Origin: Neorhizobium galegae bv. orientalis str. HAMBI 540
GTDB taxonomy: Bacteria > Pseudomonadota > Alphaproteobacteria > Rhizobiales > Rhizobiaceae
Direction: 5' to 3'
Assembly (NCBI RefSeq): GCF_000731315.1
Contig: NZ_HG938353.1
Coordinates: forward strand, 4,583,963-4,647,962
DNA: 64,000 nucleotides
Below, piece after piece: positions 53,718 through 63,199 of this stretch. The number at the start of each line of letters is the position of its first letter. Positions within the stretch are counted from its first letter, which is position 1. A program made the translations under genes and the position numbers. The notes below the pieces were generated by a model. The model was not told the origin of the DNA and did no database searches. It saw only the letters and a list, made by a program, of their open reading frames with translations.

Positions 53718-54923
53718 CTATCCGAGCTTCGAGGAGATCAGCGCGGCAAGGCGCTCCGCCACCTCGTCCTTGTCAAGCTCGGGCCATTCATCGACGCCTT
53801 TGGCGCTGATGATCTTCACCCGGTTGCGGGTGCCGCCCATGATGCCGGTTTCCGGCGACACGTCGTTGGCAACGATCAGGTCGGCGCCCTTGCGTTCCAG
53901 CTTGGCGCGGCCGTTCTTTTCGACATCCTGGGTCTCTGCAGCAAAGCCGATCACCAGCTTCGGCCGCTTTTCGTGATGCCCCACGGTCTTCAGGATGTCC
54001 GGGTTTTCGGTCAGCAACAGGGGAGGCGGGGCCTCGCCCGGCTGCTTCTTGATCTTCTGGCCGGCCGACGAGGCGACGCGCCAGTCGGCGACCGCTGCGA
54101 CCATGACGGCGATATCGACTGGCAGGCGCGAGATCACGGCTTCCAGCATCTCCTCGGCGCGTTCCACATGCACGGTCTCCACGGCCATCGGATCAGGTAT
54201 GGTGACCGGTCCGGAGACGAGCGTCACATCTGCGCCGAGCTTTGCGAGTGCTGCGGCGATCGCATGGCCCTGGCGGCCGGAGGAGCGGTTGGCGATATAA
54301 CGCACCGGGTCGATCGGCTCGTGCGTCGGGCCGGATGTGACGATGACCTTTTTGCCAGCAAGCGGTTTTGGTGCGCCGTCCAGCAGTTGGACCGCTGCCA
54401 CGACGATTTCCAGCGGCTCGGCTATGCGCCCGGTGCCGCTCTCGTTGCTTTCGGCCATCTCGCCGGCCATCGGGCCGATGAAATGAATGCCGTCAGCCTT
54501 CAGCGTTTCGACATTGCGCCTGGTGGCAGACGCTGCCCACATTTTCGGGTTCATGGCAGGAGCGACCAGGACCGGCCTGTCGGTGGCAAGCAGCACAGCG
54601 CTCGCAAGATCGTCGGCGAGGCCATGCGCCATCTTGGCCATCAGGTCGGCGCTGGCGGGTGCGACGATCACAAGATCGTTGTCGCGGGCGAGCCTGATAT
54701 GGCCGACATCCTGCTCGTCCTCGCGGGAAAACAGATCGATATAGACATGGCTGGCGGATAGCGCGCCGACCGCGAGCGGTGTGATGAATTCCTGGGCCGC
54801 CTTGGTCATGATCGGACGAACCGATGCGCCCCGCTCGCGAAGCCGGCGGATGAGATCGAGGCTTTTATAGGCCGCGATGCCGCCGGAGATGATCAGAAGA
54901 ATGCGCTTGCCGGAGAGTTCCAT
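53718..54923 (-). CDS. coaBC: Phosphopantothenoylcysteine decarboxylase/synthase CoaBC
   Basis: A 401-residue bifunctional coenzyme A enzyme. The CoaC half (1-190) has LIISGGIAAYKSLDLIRRL, the flavin site VIVAPASADLMAKMAHGLAD and the PAMNPKMW substrate motif. The CoaB half begins VIVTSGPTHEPIDPVRYIAN, then SSGRQGHAIAAAL, and contains VADWRVASSAGQKIKK and NDVSPETGIMGGTRN. It converts 4'-phosphopantothenate to 4'-phosphopantetheine in two steps. Confidence 0.97.
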   Translation of the reverse strand: MELSGKRILLIISGGIAAYKSLDLIRRLRERGASVRPIMTKAAQEFITPLAVGALSASHVYIDLFSREDEQDVGHIRLARDNDLVIVAPASADLMAKMAHGLADDLASAVLLATDRPVLVAPAMNPKMWAASATRRNVETLKADGIHFIGPMAGEMAESNESGTGRIAEPLEIVVAAVQLLDGAPKPLAGKKVIVTSGPTHEPIDPVRYIANRSSGRQGHAIAAALAKLGADVTLVSGPVTIPDPMAVETVHVERAEEMLEAVISRLPVDIAVMVAAVADWRVASSAGQKIKKQPGEAPPPLLLTENPDILKTVGHHEKRPKLVIGFAAETQDVEKNGRAKLERKGADLIVANDVSPETGIMGGTRNRVKIISAKGVDEWPELDKDEVAERLAALISSKLG

Positions 54924-55051
54924 GCCATTACCCGATACCAGAATGGCCGGAAGCTAAGCTTTCGGTCGCCAAGTTGCAATTGCCTTCCCCATTTGACGGC
55001 GTCACGGAACAGTTGCAGCCAACAGGAGTTGGACCGCAAAGGAGAGCCGTC

Positions 55052-55411
55052 ATGAAAAAGAAGATCGTTCCGAAGAAGGTCGCGGGGTTCAAGGTGCCGA
55101 AATCCGTGCGCAAGTCGTCATTGCTGCGCAACATGCTGGCAAGCCGCACCGGCCGACAGATGCTGGCGAGAGCCCTCGTCGCCGGCGCCAATGCTGCCGC
55201 CGCCGTCCTGACCGACGAGCGGGCCGACGTCCGCAAGCCCGGCAAGATAAGCGGCCGCAGACGCGCCCTTGCCGCAAGCGTGGCAGGCGAGGCGATCGAG
55301 AGCGCAACTGCAGCAGCGATCGACGTCGTCACCAGCCCGACGCGCGCTCTCTTCAAGGCAAGCGCAAAGGCGAAGGAGGGCCGGATTTTCCCGGAACCGG
55401 TCACGCACTGA
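55052..55411 (+). CDS. Conserved-looking basic protein of unknown function
   Basis: A 119-residue, lysine/arginine-rich protein without cysteine: MKKKIVPKKVAGFKVPKSVR at the N-terminus, an RTGRQMLARALVAGANAAAAV helix, then a long Ala-rich region ending KEGRIFPEPVTH. AAGGAGA stands before the ATG at 55052; a longer frame from 54974 is unlikely. The pattern of basic and small residues suggests a nucleic-acid or membrane-surface protein. No family recognised. Confidence 0.6.
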   Translation: MKKKIVPKKVAGFKVPKSVRKSSLLRNMLASRTGRQMLARALVAGANAAAAVLTDERADVRKPGKISGRRRALAASVAGEAIESATAAAIDVVTSPTRALFKASAKAKEGRIFPEPVTH

Positions 55412-55635
55412 CGCGAAAGCAATCCGAACATCTTGCGCTAGATTCTGGACTGCGTTACTCCTGTTTGCGGCCGGATGCGGCCAGCCGCCCGCGGCGCCCT
55501 CAAGCGCCAAGGTGAACGCATCCACCGCCTCTCATCCTTTGCCAATCCGGCCAGCGATGACGAACGGATCAGCAATGCGGGCGCTGATTGATGGGACCTG
55601 ACCGGTCTTTGTTCGTCTGTTGAAAGGATGATGAG

Positions 55636-56196
55636 ATGCGCGATTTCCGCGATGCAAAACTGATGGCGAAAAGCCTGCGCGAGGCGCTTGCCGAACGTAA
55701 GGTCGAGCTGACGCATAGCCAGGCCCTGGAACTGGTTGCAGCGCAATTCGGCTATGACAACTGGAATATCCTTGCTGCAAAGATCGACGCGTCAGAGCCG
55801 CAGCAAAGGAAGCCGGATGCGGTGTCGATCCAGCCAGCGATCCCGATCTTCCGGATCTTCTCCGTCGACAAGGCGATGGAATTCTACCGCGATTTCTTAG
55901 GCTTCACCGTGGACTGGGAGCACCGTTTCGGTGAAAACTTCCCGCTCTATTGCCAGATTTCGCGAAGCGGCATGCTGATGCACCTCTCCGAACATGCGGG
56001 CGACGCGTCGCCGGGAGCCAGGGTCTTCGTGCCGATGACAGGTGCGCGCGCGTTTCAGCAGGAGCTGATCGGCAGGAACTACCCCTATATGAAGCCAGGG
56101 CTCGAACAGGCGGATTGGGGTCTGGAAGTGACGGTCACCGATCCTTTCAGCAACCGCATCACCTTCTGCGAGCGGGAGATCAAGCCGCAAACCTGA
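55636..56196 (+). CDS. Glyoxalase-superfamily protein with N-terminal helical domain
   Basis: A 186-residue protein. Residues 1-55 form a helical glyoxalase-related domain (AKSLREALAERKVELTHSQA, QFGYDNWNILAAKI). Residues 65-183 form a VOC fold: IPIFRIFSVDKAMEFYRDFL, GFTVDWEHRFGENFPLY, MLMHLSEHAGDASPGARVFV, LEVTVTDPFSNRITFCE. This pairing matches bleomycin-resistance/AblA-like proteins. AAAGGATGATGAG leads to ATG at 55636. Substrate unknown. The 224 bases before it hold no supported gene. Confidence 0.85.
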   Translation: MRDFRDAKLMAKSLREALAERKVELTHSQALELVAAQFGYDNWNILAAKIDASEPQQRKPDAVSIQPAIPIFRIFSVDKAMEFYRDFLGFTVDWEHRFGENFPLYCQISRSGMLMHLSEHAGDASPGARVFVPMTGARAFQQELIGRNYPYMKPGLEQADWGLEVTVTDPFSNRITFCEREIKPQT

Positions 56197-56224
56197 CCTG
56201 AGGCCCTCAAGGCCCAACGAGACG

Positions 56225-57001
56225 CTAGATTTTCTTCCTGGCGGTCGCGAGCGGCTCGGTCGTCAACTTAAAATCGGTCATTTCCTTCGGCGTCAGATAA
56301 TAGAGCCGGTCCGGCGGCGTTTCGAGCGCATGGATCCAGAGGCCCGCACCGATGCCCATCTGGTCGAGATGGCGGGCGACCCGCGCAGTGGTCGCCTGCG
56401 CGGCCGACATTGCCTGTTCCGCCGAAGGCCGGTCCTTGGCTCCGTTGAACACCTGGTGCACGCCGATCACTGCATCCTTCTCCGCCAAACGCCCGACGCC
56501 GCCGGCAAATACGATCGGGCAGGATGAGGCGCAGAGCGCTTTCGAAGCGACTTTGGTGTCGAGCTTCCTGTCGCGGATCAGCTTCGACATGGCGAGCGCG
56601 TCATCAACCGAGCCGCCGGGGGAATTGAGCGTCACCGTCTTCACATATTCCCCGCGCGTCTCGATCTCCTTGGAAAAGCGGGCGGCGGCACCCCGGTCGA
56701 TCGTCCCTTCGGCGAGCAGCACACCGCCTGTGGTGAGCTCAAAGGTGATCGGCTTGCGCAGCACTTCCCTGGGGCTGGCGGGCTGCACCGGCGGTGCTGC
56801 GGGCACGCCCTCGGTCAGGGCCGGCGGCAGCACGGGCTGGTCCTCGTGCATCGGATCGAAGCCCGGCAGGGCTGCGTTCATCGCTGTCATGTCACGAATA
56901 TCGACGACGAGGAAAACCGCTGCGGCCGAGAGAAGAATATAGAAGGCGCCGCGCATCAGCACGCCTTCATCGAGCTTGCCGATCGCCTCACCGATCCTCA
57001 T
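56225..57001 (-). CDS. Membrane-anchored ClpP/crotonase-fold protein (COG3904-like)
   Basis: A 258-residue protein: one N-terminal membrane helix (FYILLSAAAVFLVVDI, about 20-35), a Pro-rich linker to residue 80, then a ClpP-like domain. LNSPGGSVDDALAMSKLIRD is the oligomerisation strand. ASKALCASSCPIVFAGG places the likely nucleophile Ser160 between Cys157 and Cys161, and DAVIGVHQVF places His182. The domain should be periplasmic. Its start overlaps the upstream gene end by 14 bases. A periplasmic protease role is inference. Confidence 0.8.
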   Translation of the reverse strand: MRIGEAIGKLDEGVLMRGAFYILLSAAAVFLVVDIRDMTAMNAALPGFDPMHEDQPVLPPALTEGVPAAPPVQPASPREVLRKPITFELTTGGVLLAEGTIDRGAAARFSKEIETRGEYVKTVTLNSPGGSVDDALAMSKLIRDRKLDTKVASKALCASSCPIVFAGGVGRLAEKDAVIGVHQVFNGAKDRPSAEQAMSAAQATTARVARHLDQMGIGAGLWIHALETPPDRLYYLTPKEMTDFKLTTEPLATARKKI

Positions 57002-58349
57002 GCGTCCGGTCCCGGCTGCGCGACTTGAGGTCGATGGCGGTGATGTTGTTCGGTTCGCCTTCAGACGCTGGTTCCGGTGTTAGTTCGGGTGCCGGCTGCG
57101 GCCTTGGCGCGAATGTCTTGTCGTCGGCTTCCGCCTTGGCGATCGTCTGCTCGATGTTCACCCCGCTCGCCGTGACGGCACGCTGAACTTCAAGCGCCCT
57201 GAGAAGCTCGGCCGCCGTGATCCGCTCGGCGAAGGGCAGGTTTTCTTCCTGGCGGCGGATAGCGCCATGGACGACGGCCAGGATGAACACCATCACGCCA
57301 GGCAGCAGGTCGATGGAAATAGCGCCGGCCCAGGCGGGAATGAAGTCCTGCGCATAATTCAGCACGGCCTCGGCGGAGGACATAGGCACGAAACGACGCT
57401 CCTGCACAGGCGGGCGCGCGAGGATTTCGTCGGCAGCCTTGGCGAGCGCCTTGGATTGCGCCGTGACCGAGGTGCGGACGGTGTCCATCACCTGGTTCTG
57501 CCGGTTGACGAGATCTGCAGCGCCACCATCCGGAACCGGCGCGATGAAGCCGAGCGACAGGTCGTCCGCCGCGCGACGGATCGACGGTGCGATCGAGGTC
57601 TGCGCGAGCGAGGTGATGACGCCGGTCAGCGCCACGGCTTCGGTGGAAAACTGGTCGGCGCGCGGCTCGATCGTGCCCGGCGCGGATACCAGCGAACGCA
57701 TTGTCTCAAGCCGTTTCTGGCCTTGGGCGAAGAGGCCGTCCACCTGCTCGCGCGAGGCATTGATGTTGGCTGTAAGCGACTTCATCTGCGCCGACATCTG
57801 GCTGAGAAGCTGCACGACGCTCCCCGATCCGGTCGTGCCGGTGAGCGAACCGGACTGGCGCTCGACGCCCGCAAGCTGGGCGAAACGCTCGGACGCACGC
57901 TGGATATCCGGCAGCAGGTTTTGGGCCGCGAGTGCATTCTGGTGGGCGCGGTCGAGATCCGCGGTATAGTCCTCGACGGTTTCGGAAAGATGCTGCTCCA
58001 CGGCTGCGGAGCCGGCAAGTGCCGCCGCGTTCAGCCAGCTCGACATCGCAAGGATCATCGCAGCGCCGACCGCCATGACGCCGAGCATGGCGGTGCGGCC
58101 GCCACGGCTCGTCACATGCGGGTAGAACCGGGCCATATAGGACCAGAAGGCATAGATGCCGACCGAGACCGAGGCGGAGTAGATGACCGCTGCAAAGAAC
58201 ACGGCCGTCGGCGACCCGTCGAGAATGCTGCGTGCCCCGAGATAGGTGTAGACGCCGGAGGCGAGCGCCAGCACGGCGAGCGCGAAACGGGTCATCGTCT
58301 CGACGGCCGCGACGCCGTCATGCAAGCGTTGAGTTGCGCCTAGCGCCAT
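56988..58349 (-). CDS. Multi-pass membrane protein with coiled-coil periplasmic region, unknown function
   Basis: A 453-residue protein not assigned to a known family. Three hydrophobic helices lie in the first 120 residues (FALAVLALASGVYTYLGA, AAVIYSASVSVGIYAFWSY, AMLGVMAVGAAMILAMSSW). A long Gln/Ala/Ser-rich helical region follows (about 125-340), with repeated LxxxAxxL-like patterns. A fourth helix is near 350-370 (LLPGVMVFILAVVHGAI), and the C-terminal tail is charged and Pro-rich. CGGAGACAG precedes ATG at 58349, preferred over 58376. Overlaps the ClpP-like gene downstream. Confidence 0.65.
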   Translation of the reverse strand: MALGATQRLHDGVAAVETMTRFALAVLALASGVYTYLGARSILDGSPTAVFFAAVIYSASVSVGIYAFWSYMARFYPHVTSRGGRTAMLGVMAVGAAMILAMSSWLNAAALAGSAAVEQHLSETVEDYTADLDRAHQNALAAQNLLPDIQRASERFAQLAGVERQSGSLTGTTGSGSVVQLLSQMSAQMKSLTANINASREQVDGLFAQGQKRLETMRSLVSAPGTIEPRADQFSTEAVALTGVITSLAQTSIAPSIRRAADDLSLGFIAPVPDGGAADLVNRQNQVMDTVRTSVTAQSKALAKAADEILARPPVQERRFVPMSSAEAVLNYAQDFIPAWAGAISIDLLPGVMVFILAVVHGAIRRQEENLPFAERITAAELLRALEVQRAVTASGVNIEQTIAKAEADDKTFAPRPQPAPELTPEPASEGEPNNITAIDLKSRSRDRTHEDR

Positions 58350-58497
58350 GAACTGTCTCCGGAAGCCGAATTCCAAAAGGAATGTATTCCTTAACAGAGA
58401 ATGAGAACTCGGCGGAATAAAGGCCGCTTTAGAGTTGCAATATGGCGAAAACCCTTGTGGAGCAGGGTTTTTGCATCATCAGGCCACCGGGCAAATT

Positions 58498-60060
58498 TCA
58501 GCTGAGTCTGAAAGCAAGATAAAGCAGCGACAGCGCGATGATCCACAGCGCGACGCGCCCCGAACGATTGTGTCGAGCCTCCGACTTGCCGATGGCCTCT
58601 GTCGTCTCAGGATCGAAGCGCAGGCCGTGCTCGCTCATATAGACGAGTTCCTGGTGTAGCGTCTCCGTCTTGGCGGCGATTTCCGGAAGAGCCTCGGCAA
58701 GCTTGACGGCGGCTTTCACCCCGTCGCGCAAATCCGAAACAATGCGTTTCGGCCCAAGATTGTCCCGGATCCATTGGCCGACGACCGGTTCTGAAGCCTT
58801 CCACATGTTGAAGCGCGGATCGAGCATGCGCGACACGCCTTCGACCACGACCATGGTCTTCTGCAGCAGGATCAGTTCGGTGCGGGTCTGCATCTCGAAC
58901 AGGTCGGTCACCTCGAAGAGCAGAGCCAAGAGCCGCGCCATGGAGATCGTTTCGGCGGGCTGGCCGTGGATCGGTTCGCCGATTGCGCGGATCGCCTGGG
59001 CGAAGCTCGCCACGTCGTGGTGGGCCGGCACGTAACCCGCCTCGAAATGCACTTCCGCAACGCGCAGGTAGTCGCGGGTGATGAAGCCGTAGAGGATTTC
59101 GGCGAGGAAACGGCGCTCTTTTTTTCCCAATCGCCCGACAATGCCCATGTCGACCGCGACGACGGTGCCGGCGGAATCGACGAACAGATTGCCGGGATGC
59201 ATGTCCGCATGGAAAAAGCCGTCCCGCAGGGTATGGCGCAGGAAGGACTGGATCAGCACTTCGGCGAGCTTTTCGAGATTGTGGCCGGCGGCGCGAAGCC
59301 CGGCCAGATCCGACATCTTGACGCCGTCGATCCACTCCATGGTGATCACGTCGCGCCCGGTGCGCTCCCAATCGACCTGCGGCACGCGAAAACCGGGATC
59401 GTCCTTGGTGTTTTCAGCGATTTCGGAGAGCGCTGCCGCTTCCAGGCGCAGGTCCATCTCCACCTTGGTGGTCTGTTCGAGCGTCCTCGTCACCTCGACG
59501 GGTCGCAGCCGGCGGCTGGAGCGCATGAAGCGTTCCTGCATGCGCGACAACAGATACATGCTCTCGATGTCATGCGCGAAGCGCTGGCGCACGCCCGGGC
59601 GCACCACCTTGATCGCCACTTTCCTGTCATTGACGACGCCAGGATGGACCTGGGCAATCGAGGCGGCCGCAATCGGCTCGCCGAAGGAGGAATAGAGGTC
59701 GCCGATCGTCCGGCCGAGCGACGCCTCGACCGCCGCTTTTGCGATCTCGGTCGGGAAGAAAGCCATCCGGTCCTGCAGCATGGCGAGATCGACGGCCCAG
59801 TCGACGCCGACCACATCCGGACGGGTCGCCAGGAACTGGCCGATCTTGACATAGGAAGGCCCCAGCCGATCGACGGCACGGGTCAGGCGCTCGCTGCGCG
59901 CCTGCGTCTTGGAGCGGAACCGCGCCAAGGGCTCCACCAGTGCCTTGATGAGGCCGACGGAAGGCGGCATGTCCTGGGTCGGCAGTGCCGATACCACGCC
60001 CTCGCGCACCAGGACCCAGCCGACGCGGGCAAGCCGGAAATAAGCGCCGATCGTGCTCAT
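58498..60060 (-). CDS. ubiB: Ubiquinone biosynthesis atypical kinase UbiB
   Basis: A 520-residue protein kinase-like ATPase. The UbiB-specific KxGQ motif is in PSYVKIGQFLATRPD, the Ala-rich loop AAASIAQVHPG replaces the glycine-rich loop, and KVAIKVVRPGV has the nucleotide lysine. GFFHADMHPGNLFVDSAG and VAVDMGIVGRLGKKERRF form the catalytic loop and DFG region. A C-terminal membrane anchor (RVALWIIALSLLYLAFRL) is present. It is 4 bases downstream of ubiE. Confidence 0.97.
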   Translation of the reverse strand: MSTIGAYFRLARVGWVLVREGVVSALPTQDMPPSVGLIKALVEPLARFRSKTQARSERLTRAVDRLGPSYVKIGQFLATRPDVVGVDWAVDLAMLQDRMAFFPTEIAKAAVEASLGRTIGDLYSSFGEPIAAASIAQVHPGVVNDRKVAIKVVRPGVRQRFAHDIESMYLLSRMQERFMRSSRRLRPVEVTRTLEQTTKVEMDLRLEAAALSEIAENTKDDPGFRVPQVDWERTGRDVITMEWIDGVKMSDLAGLRAAGHNLEKLAEVLIQSFLRHTLRDGFFHADMHPGNLFVDSAGTVVAVDMGIVGRLGKKERRFLAEILYGFITRDYLRVAEVHFEAGYVPAHHDVASFAQAIRAIGEPIHGQPAETISMARLLALLFEVTDLFEMQTRTELILLQKTMVVVEGVSRMLDPRFNMWKASEPVVGQWIRDNLGPKRIVSDLRDGVKAAVKLAEALPEIAAKTETLHQELVYMSEHGLRFDPETTEAIGKSEARHNRSGRVALWIIALSLLYLAFRLS

Positions 60061-60064
60061 GCGT

Positions 60065-60841
60065 TCAGAGTTTCCAGCCGGAATGCAGCGCCGCGATGCC
60101 GCCGGTATAATTGGTGTAGGTGACGCGCGAAAAACCCGCATTGCGGATCATCGCGGCGAAATTCTCCTGGTTCGGAAATTTCCGGATCGATTCCACCAGA
60201 TATTGATAGGGCTCGGCCTCGCCGGTAATCATCTTTCCGAAGCGCGGGATCGCCTTGAACGACCATTCCTCGTAAAAGCGCTCCAGAAGCGGCATCTCGA
60301 CTTCTGAAAATTCCAGCACCAGCAGCCGTCCGCCGCGCTTCAGCACGCGATAGGCCTCCTTCAGCGCCACGTCGATATGCGGCACGTTGCGGATGCCGAA
60401 GGCGATCGTATAGGCGTCGAAGGAGTTCGCCTCGAAGGGCAGGGATTCTGCGTTGGCCTCGACGAAGGCGAGGTTTTCCGAGAGACGTTTCTTCTCGGCC
60501 CGCTCGGCGCCGACTGCCAGCATCGAGCCGTTGATGTCGAGCACGGTCACATGCGCCTTACGGTCGGAAGCCTCGACGATGCGGAAAGCGATATCGCCCG
60601 TACCACCGGCCACGTCCAAGGTTTTGTAGCCGACGTCCTTTCTCGGATTGAGCGAGGCGATCAGAGCATCCTTCCAGACGCGGTGCATGCCGGCCGACAT
60701 CACGTCATTCATCATGTCGTAGCGTTTGGCGACCTTATGGAAGACGTCGTTGACGAGACCCTGCTTCTCGCCGTCGGCGACCTTGCGGAAGCCATAGGAC
60801 GTTTCCATCCCGCCGTCGGCGCTGGTACGAGCTTCAGTCAT
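60065..60841 (-). CDS. ubiE: Demethylmenaquinone/2-methoxy-benzoquinol methyltransferase UbiE
   Basis: A 258-residue SAM methyltransferase of ubiquinone synthesis: [21 protein letters not shown] then RVWKDAL is the first signature, [20 protein letters not shown] motif I, and [21 protein letters not shown] the second. GTTAGGAG before the ATG at 60841 decides against the longer form from 60895. It starts the ubiE-ubiB transcript and is divergent from mutM. Confidence 0.97.
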   Translation of the reverse strand: MTEARTSADGGMETSYGFRKVADGEKQGLVNDVFHKVAKRYDMMNDVMSAGMHRVWKDALIASLNPRKDVGYKTLDVAGGTGDIAFRIVEASDRKAHVTVLDINGSMLAVGAERAEKKRLSENLAFVEANAESLPFEANSFDAYTIAFGIRNVPHIDVALKEAYRVLKRGGRLLVLEFSEVEMPLLERFYEEWSFKAIPRFGKMITGEAEPYQYLVESIRKFPNQENFAAMIRNAGFSRVTYTNYTGGIAALHSGWKL

Positions 60842-60992
60842 CGGTGAACTCCTAACGTCTCTCTTCTGGTCGGCGACCATAGCGAAATCGCTCATCCCAC
60901 GCTATCTGTGGCGCGTGTCATTACATGGGTGCGACATCCGGTCCGGTCTATAGACCAGGCGCGATGTCGTTGAAACAGGAAGTTAGTCAATC

Positions 60993-61871
60993 ATGCCCGA
61001 ATTGCCAGAGGTGGAAACCGTCCGGCGCGGTCTCGCCCCGGCAATGGAAGGTGCGGTGATCGCCAGGCTGGAGCTCAACCGTCCGGACTTGCGCTTTCCG
61101 CTTCCGGAGAATTTCGCCAATGCCGTCAACGAACGCCGTATCGTCTCGCTCGGCAGGCGCGCCAAATACCTGCTGATCGACCTGGAGGACGATCTCACCG
61201 TGATCAGCCATCTCGGCATGTCGGGATCGTTTCGGATCGAGAACGATGCGCTCGCCGAGTTCCACCATCCACGTTCGAAAGATCAGAAACACGATCATGT
61301 CGTCTTCCATCTGAGACAGAATGAAGGCCTGCTGCGCGTCATCTATAATGACCCGCGCCGCTTCGGCTTCATGCAGCTGTGGAAGCGCAGCGAGCTCGAT
61401 CTTTATCCGGCCTTTGCCGAGCTCGGACCGGAACCGACGGGCAATGCACTCGATGCGGACTATCTGGCGGCGAGATTGGCGGGCAAGAACCAGCCGCTCA
61501 AGGGCGCGCTGCTCGACCAGACGGTGATAGCGGGTCTCGGCAATATCTATGTCTGCGAGGCGCTGTGGCGCGCGCATCTGTCGCCGAAACGCGCCGCCGG
61601 CAGTGTCGTGACCAAGACCGGCAGGCCGAACAAGGAGCTGGTCCTTCTCAACCAGTCGATCCGCGACGTCATCGCCGATGCGATCGCCGCCGGAGGTTCG
61701 TCGCTTAGAGACCATATCCAGACGGATGGCTCGCTCGGTTATTTCCAGCACTCCTTCTCCGTCTACGACCGGGAAGGCGGCGCTTGCCGCACGCTGGGCT
61801 GCGGCGGTACCGTGGCACGCATCACCCAGGCGGGCCGCTCCACATTCTATTGCCCGGTCTGCCAGAAATAA
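60993..61871 (+). CDS. mutM: Formamidopyrimidine-DNA glycosylase
   Basis: A 292-residue repair enzyme removing 8-oxoguanine. [13 protein letters not shown] begins at the catalytic Pro2/Glu3. [20 protein letters not shown] with Lys near residue 57 and [10 protein letters not shown] follow, then the helix-two-turn-helix [20 protein letters not shown]. The zinc finger is CRTLGC ... FYCPVCQ, with a CX4C first pair common in alphaproteobacteria. Divergent from ubiE. Confidence 0.97.
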   Translation: MPELPEVETVRRGLAPAMEGAVIARLELNRPDLRFPLPENFANAVNERRIVSLGRRAKYLLIDLEDDLTVISHLGMSGSFRIENDALAEFHHPRSKDQKHDHVVFHLRQNEGLLRVIYNDPRRFGFMQLWKRSELDLYPAFAELGPEPTGNALDADYLAARLAGKNQPLKGALLDQTVIAGLGNIYVCEALWRAHLSPKRAAGSVVTKTGRPNKELVLLNQSIRDVIADAIAAGGSSLRDHIQTDGSLGYFQHSFSVYDREGGACRTLGCGGTVARITQAGRSTFYCPVCQK

Positions 61872-61910
61872 CCGCTGCCTAGAGAAATAGAGCAGAAGAG
61901 GAGACATTCG

Positions 61911-62684
61911 ATGAGCTATGAAACCCTGCTGACCGAAACCCGGGGCGCCGTCGCGCTCATCACCCTCAATCGGCCAAAGGCGCTGAACGCGCTGAACTCG
62001 ACCGTCATGGCGGAATTGACCGAAGTGCTTTCCGCGTTCGGCAGGGATGAGGCGATCGGTGCAATTGTGCTCGCCGGCTCGGACAAGGCCTTTGCCGCCG
62101 GCGCCGATATCAAGGAAATGCAAGGCATCGATTTCGTCGAAGCGTATGTGAACGACTTCATCTCCGGATGGGAGGCGGTTGCCGCGACCCGCAAGCCGAT
62201 GATTGCCGCCGTCTCCGGTTTCGCGCTCGGCGGTGGTTGTGAGCTCGCCATGATGTGCGATTTCATCATCGCCTCGGAAACCGCGAAGTTTGGGCAGCCG
62301 GAGATCACGCTCGGCGTCATTCCCGGCATGGGCGGTTCACAACGGCTGACGCGAGCGGTTGGCAAGGCGAAGGCGATGGACATGGTGATGACCGGCCGGA
62401 TGATGGACGTGGCGGAAGCGGAGCGGGCGGGGCTGGTGTCGCGCATCGTTTCGCCGGAGCGGTTGATCGATGAGGCGGTCGAGGCGGCCGCAAAGATCGC
62501 CTCCTTCCCGCGCGCCGCGGTGCTGATGGCAAAGGAGGCCGTCAACCGCTCCTTCGAGGGCACGCTTGCCGAAGGGCTGCGTTTCGAACGGCGGCTTTTC
62601 CATTCCTTGTTTGCGACCGCCGACCAGAAGGAAGGCATGGCGGCCTTCGTGGAAAAGCGCAAGCCGCAGTTCTCCAACCGATAA
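61911..62684 (+). CDS. Enoyl-CoA hydratase
   Basis: A 257-residue crotonase-fold enzyme of beta-oxidation. [11 protein letters not shown] holds the oxyanion loop, [20 protein letters not shown] the first catalytic Glu region and [20 protein letters not shown] the second Glu. Length and sequence fit the short-chain EchA/FadB1 type. It follows mutM by 39 bases on the same strand, the conserved order before rpsT in Rhizobiaceae. Confidence 0.94.
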   Translation: MSYETLLTETRGAVALITLNRPKALNALNSTVMAELTEVLSAFGRDEAIGAIVLAGSDKAFAAGADIKEMQGIDFVEAYVNDFISGWEAVAATRKPMIAAVSGFALGGGCELAMMCDFIIASETAKFGQPEITLGVIPGMGGSQRLTRAVGKAKAMDMVMTGRMMDVAEAERAGLVSRIVSPERLIDEAVEAAAKIASFPRAAVLMAKEAVNRSFEGTLAEGLRFERRLFHSLFATADQKEGMAAFVEKRKPQFSNR

Positions 62685-62728
62685 TCGTGCAACAGCGGAT
62701 GGTCATCCACCAAAATGCGCGTTGACTG

Positions 62729-62757
62729 GGGCGGGTATTCCGGTTATATGCCCGCCC
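62729..62757 (+). other. Strong hairpin in the gap before rpsT
   Basis: GGGCGGG (62729-62735) pairs with CCCGCCC (62751-62757). The stem can extend inward by about three pairs using a G-U (TAT opposite ATG). There is no T-run, so it is not a standard terminator. It may be a 3' end signal for the mutM-hydratase message or a leader element of rpsT, 117 bases before its start. Confidence 0.55.
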
Positions 62758-62874
62758 ACAGTTGGGAAAGCCTGATCATGGCTTCCTCTATTGCTCCCGA
62801 ATTGCTGGATTGATGGTCGCAAGGACCGGCGCGGCAACGGCGGAGTTTGGTTCGAATTCGTAGAGAGGCATGAA

Positions 62875-63141
62875 ATGGCCAATACAACTTCGGCGAAAAA
62901 AGCGACCCGCAAGATCGCTCGCCGTACTGCAGTCAATAAGTCCCGTCGCTCGCGCGTTCGCGGCTTCATCCGTAAAGTCGAGGAAGCCATCGCTTCCGGC
63001 GATATGACCGTTGCTGCCGAAGCCCTCAAGGCTGCCCAGCCGGAAATCCAGCGCGCCGCCACCAAGGGCGTGCTTCACAGCAACACGGCATCCCGCAAGG
63101 TGTCCCGTCTTGCTGCACGTGTGAAGGCCCTTTCGGCCTAA
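62875..63141 (+). CDS. rpsT: Small ribosomal subunit protein S20
   Basis: An 88-residue basic protein: [71 protein letters not shown]. This is the S20 consensus with normal length. GAGAGGCATGAA leads to the ATG at 62875; the longer frame upstream is not conserved. In this family rpsT lies upstream of dnaA. Confidence 0.97.
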   Translation: MANTTSAKKATRKIARRTAVNKSRRSRVRGFIRKVEEAIASGDMTVAAEALKAAQPEIQRAATKGVLHSNTASRKVSRLAARVKALSA

Positions 63142-63168
63142 TCAATTTTACAAACTGTATCATAATGA

Positions 63169-63195
63169 AGCCTGGTCGTTCCGACTGGGCTTTTT
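63169..63195 (+). terminator. Rho-independent terminator after rpsT
   Basis: AGCCTGGTC (63169-63177) pairs with GACTGGGCT (63183-63191), with two G-U pairs and a 5-base loop, followed by TTTTT. It is 27 bases beyond the rpsT stop. Confidence 0.85.
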
Positions 63196-63199
63196 GTGA

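Noticed and set aside
55412..55601. Possible small lipoprotein (LLLFAAGCGQPPAAP with a lipobox-like Cys)
   Set aside because: The frame has no start codon or ribosome-binding site near the hydrophobic stretch; the nearest start lies deep inside the previous gene in another frame.
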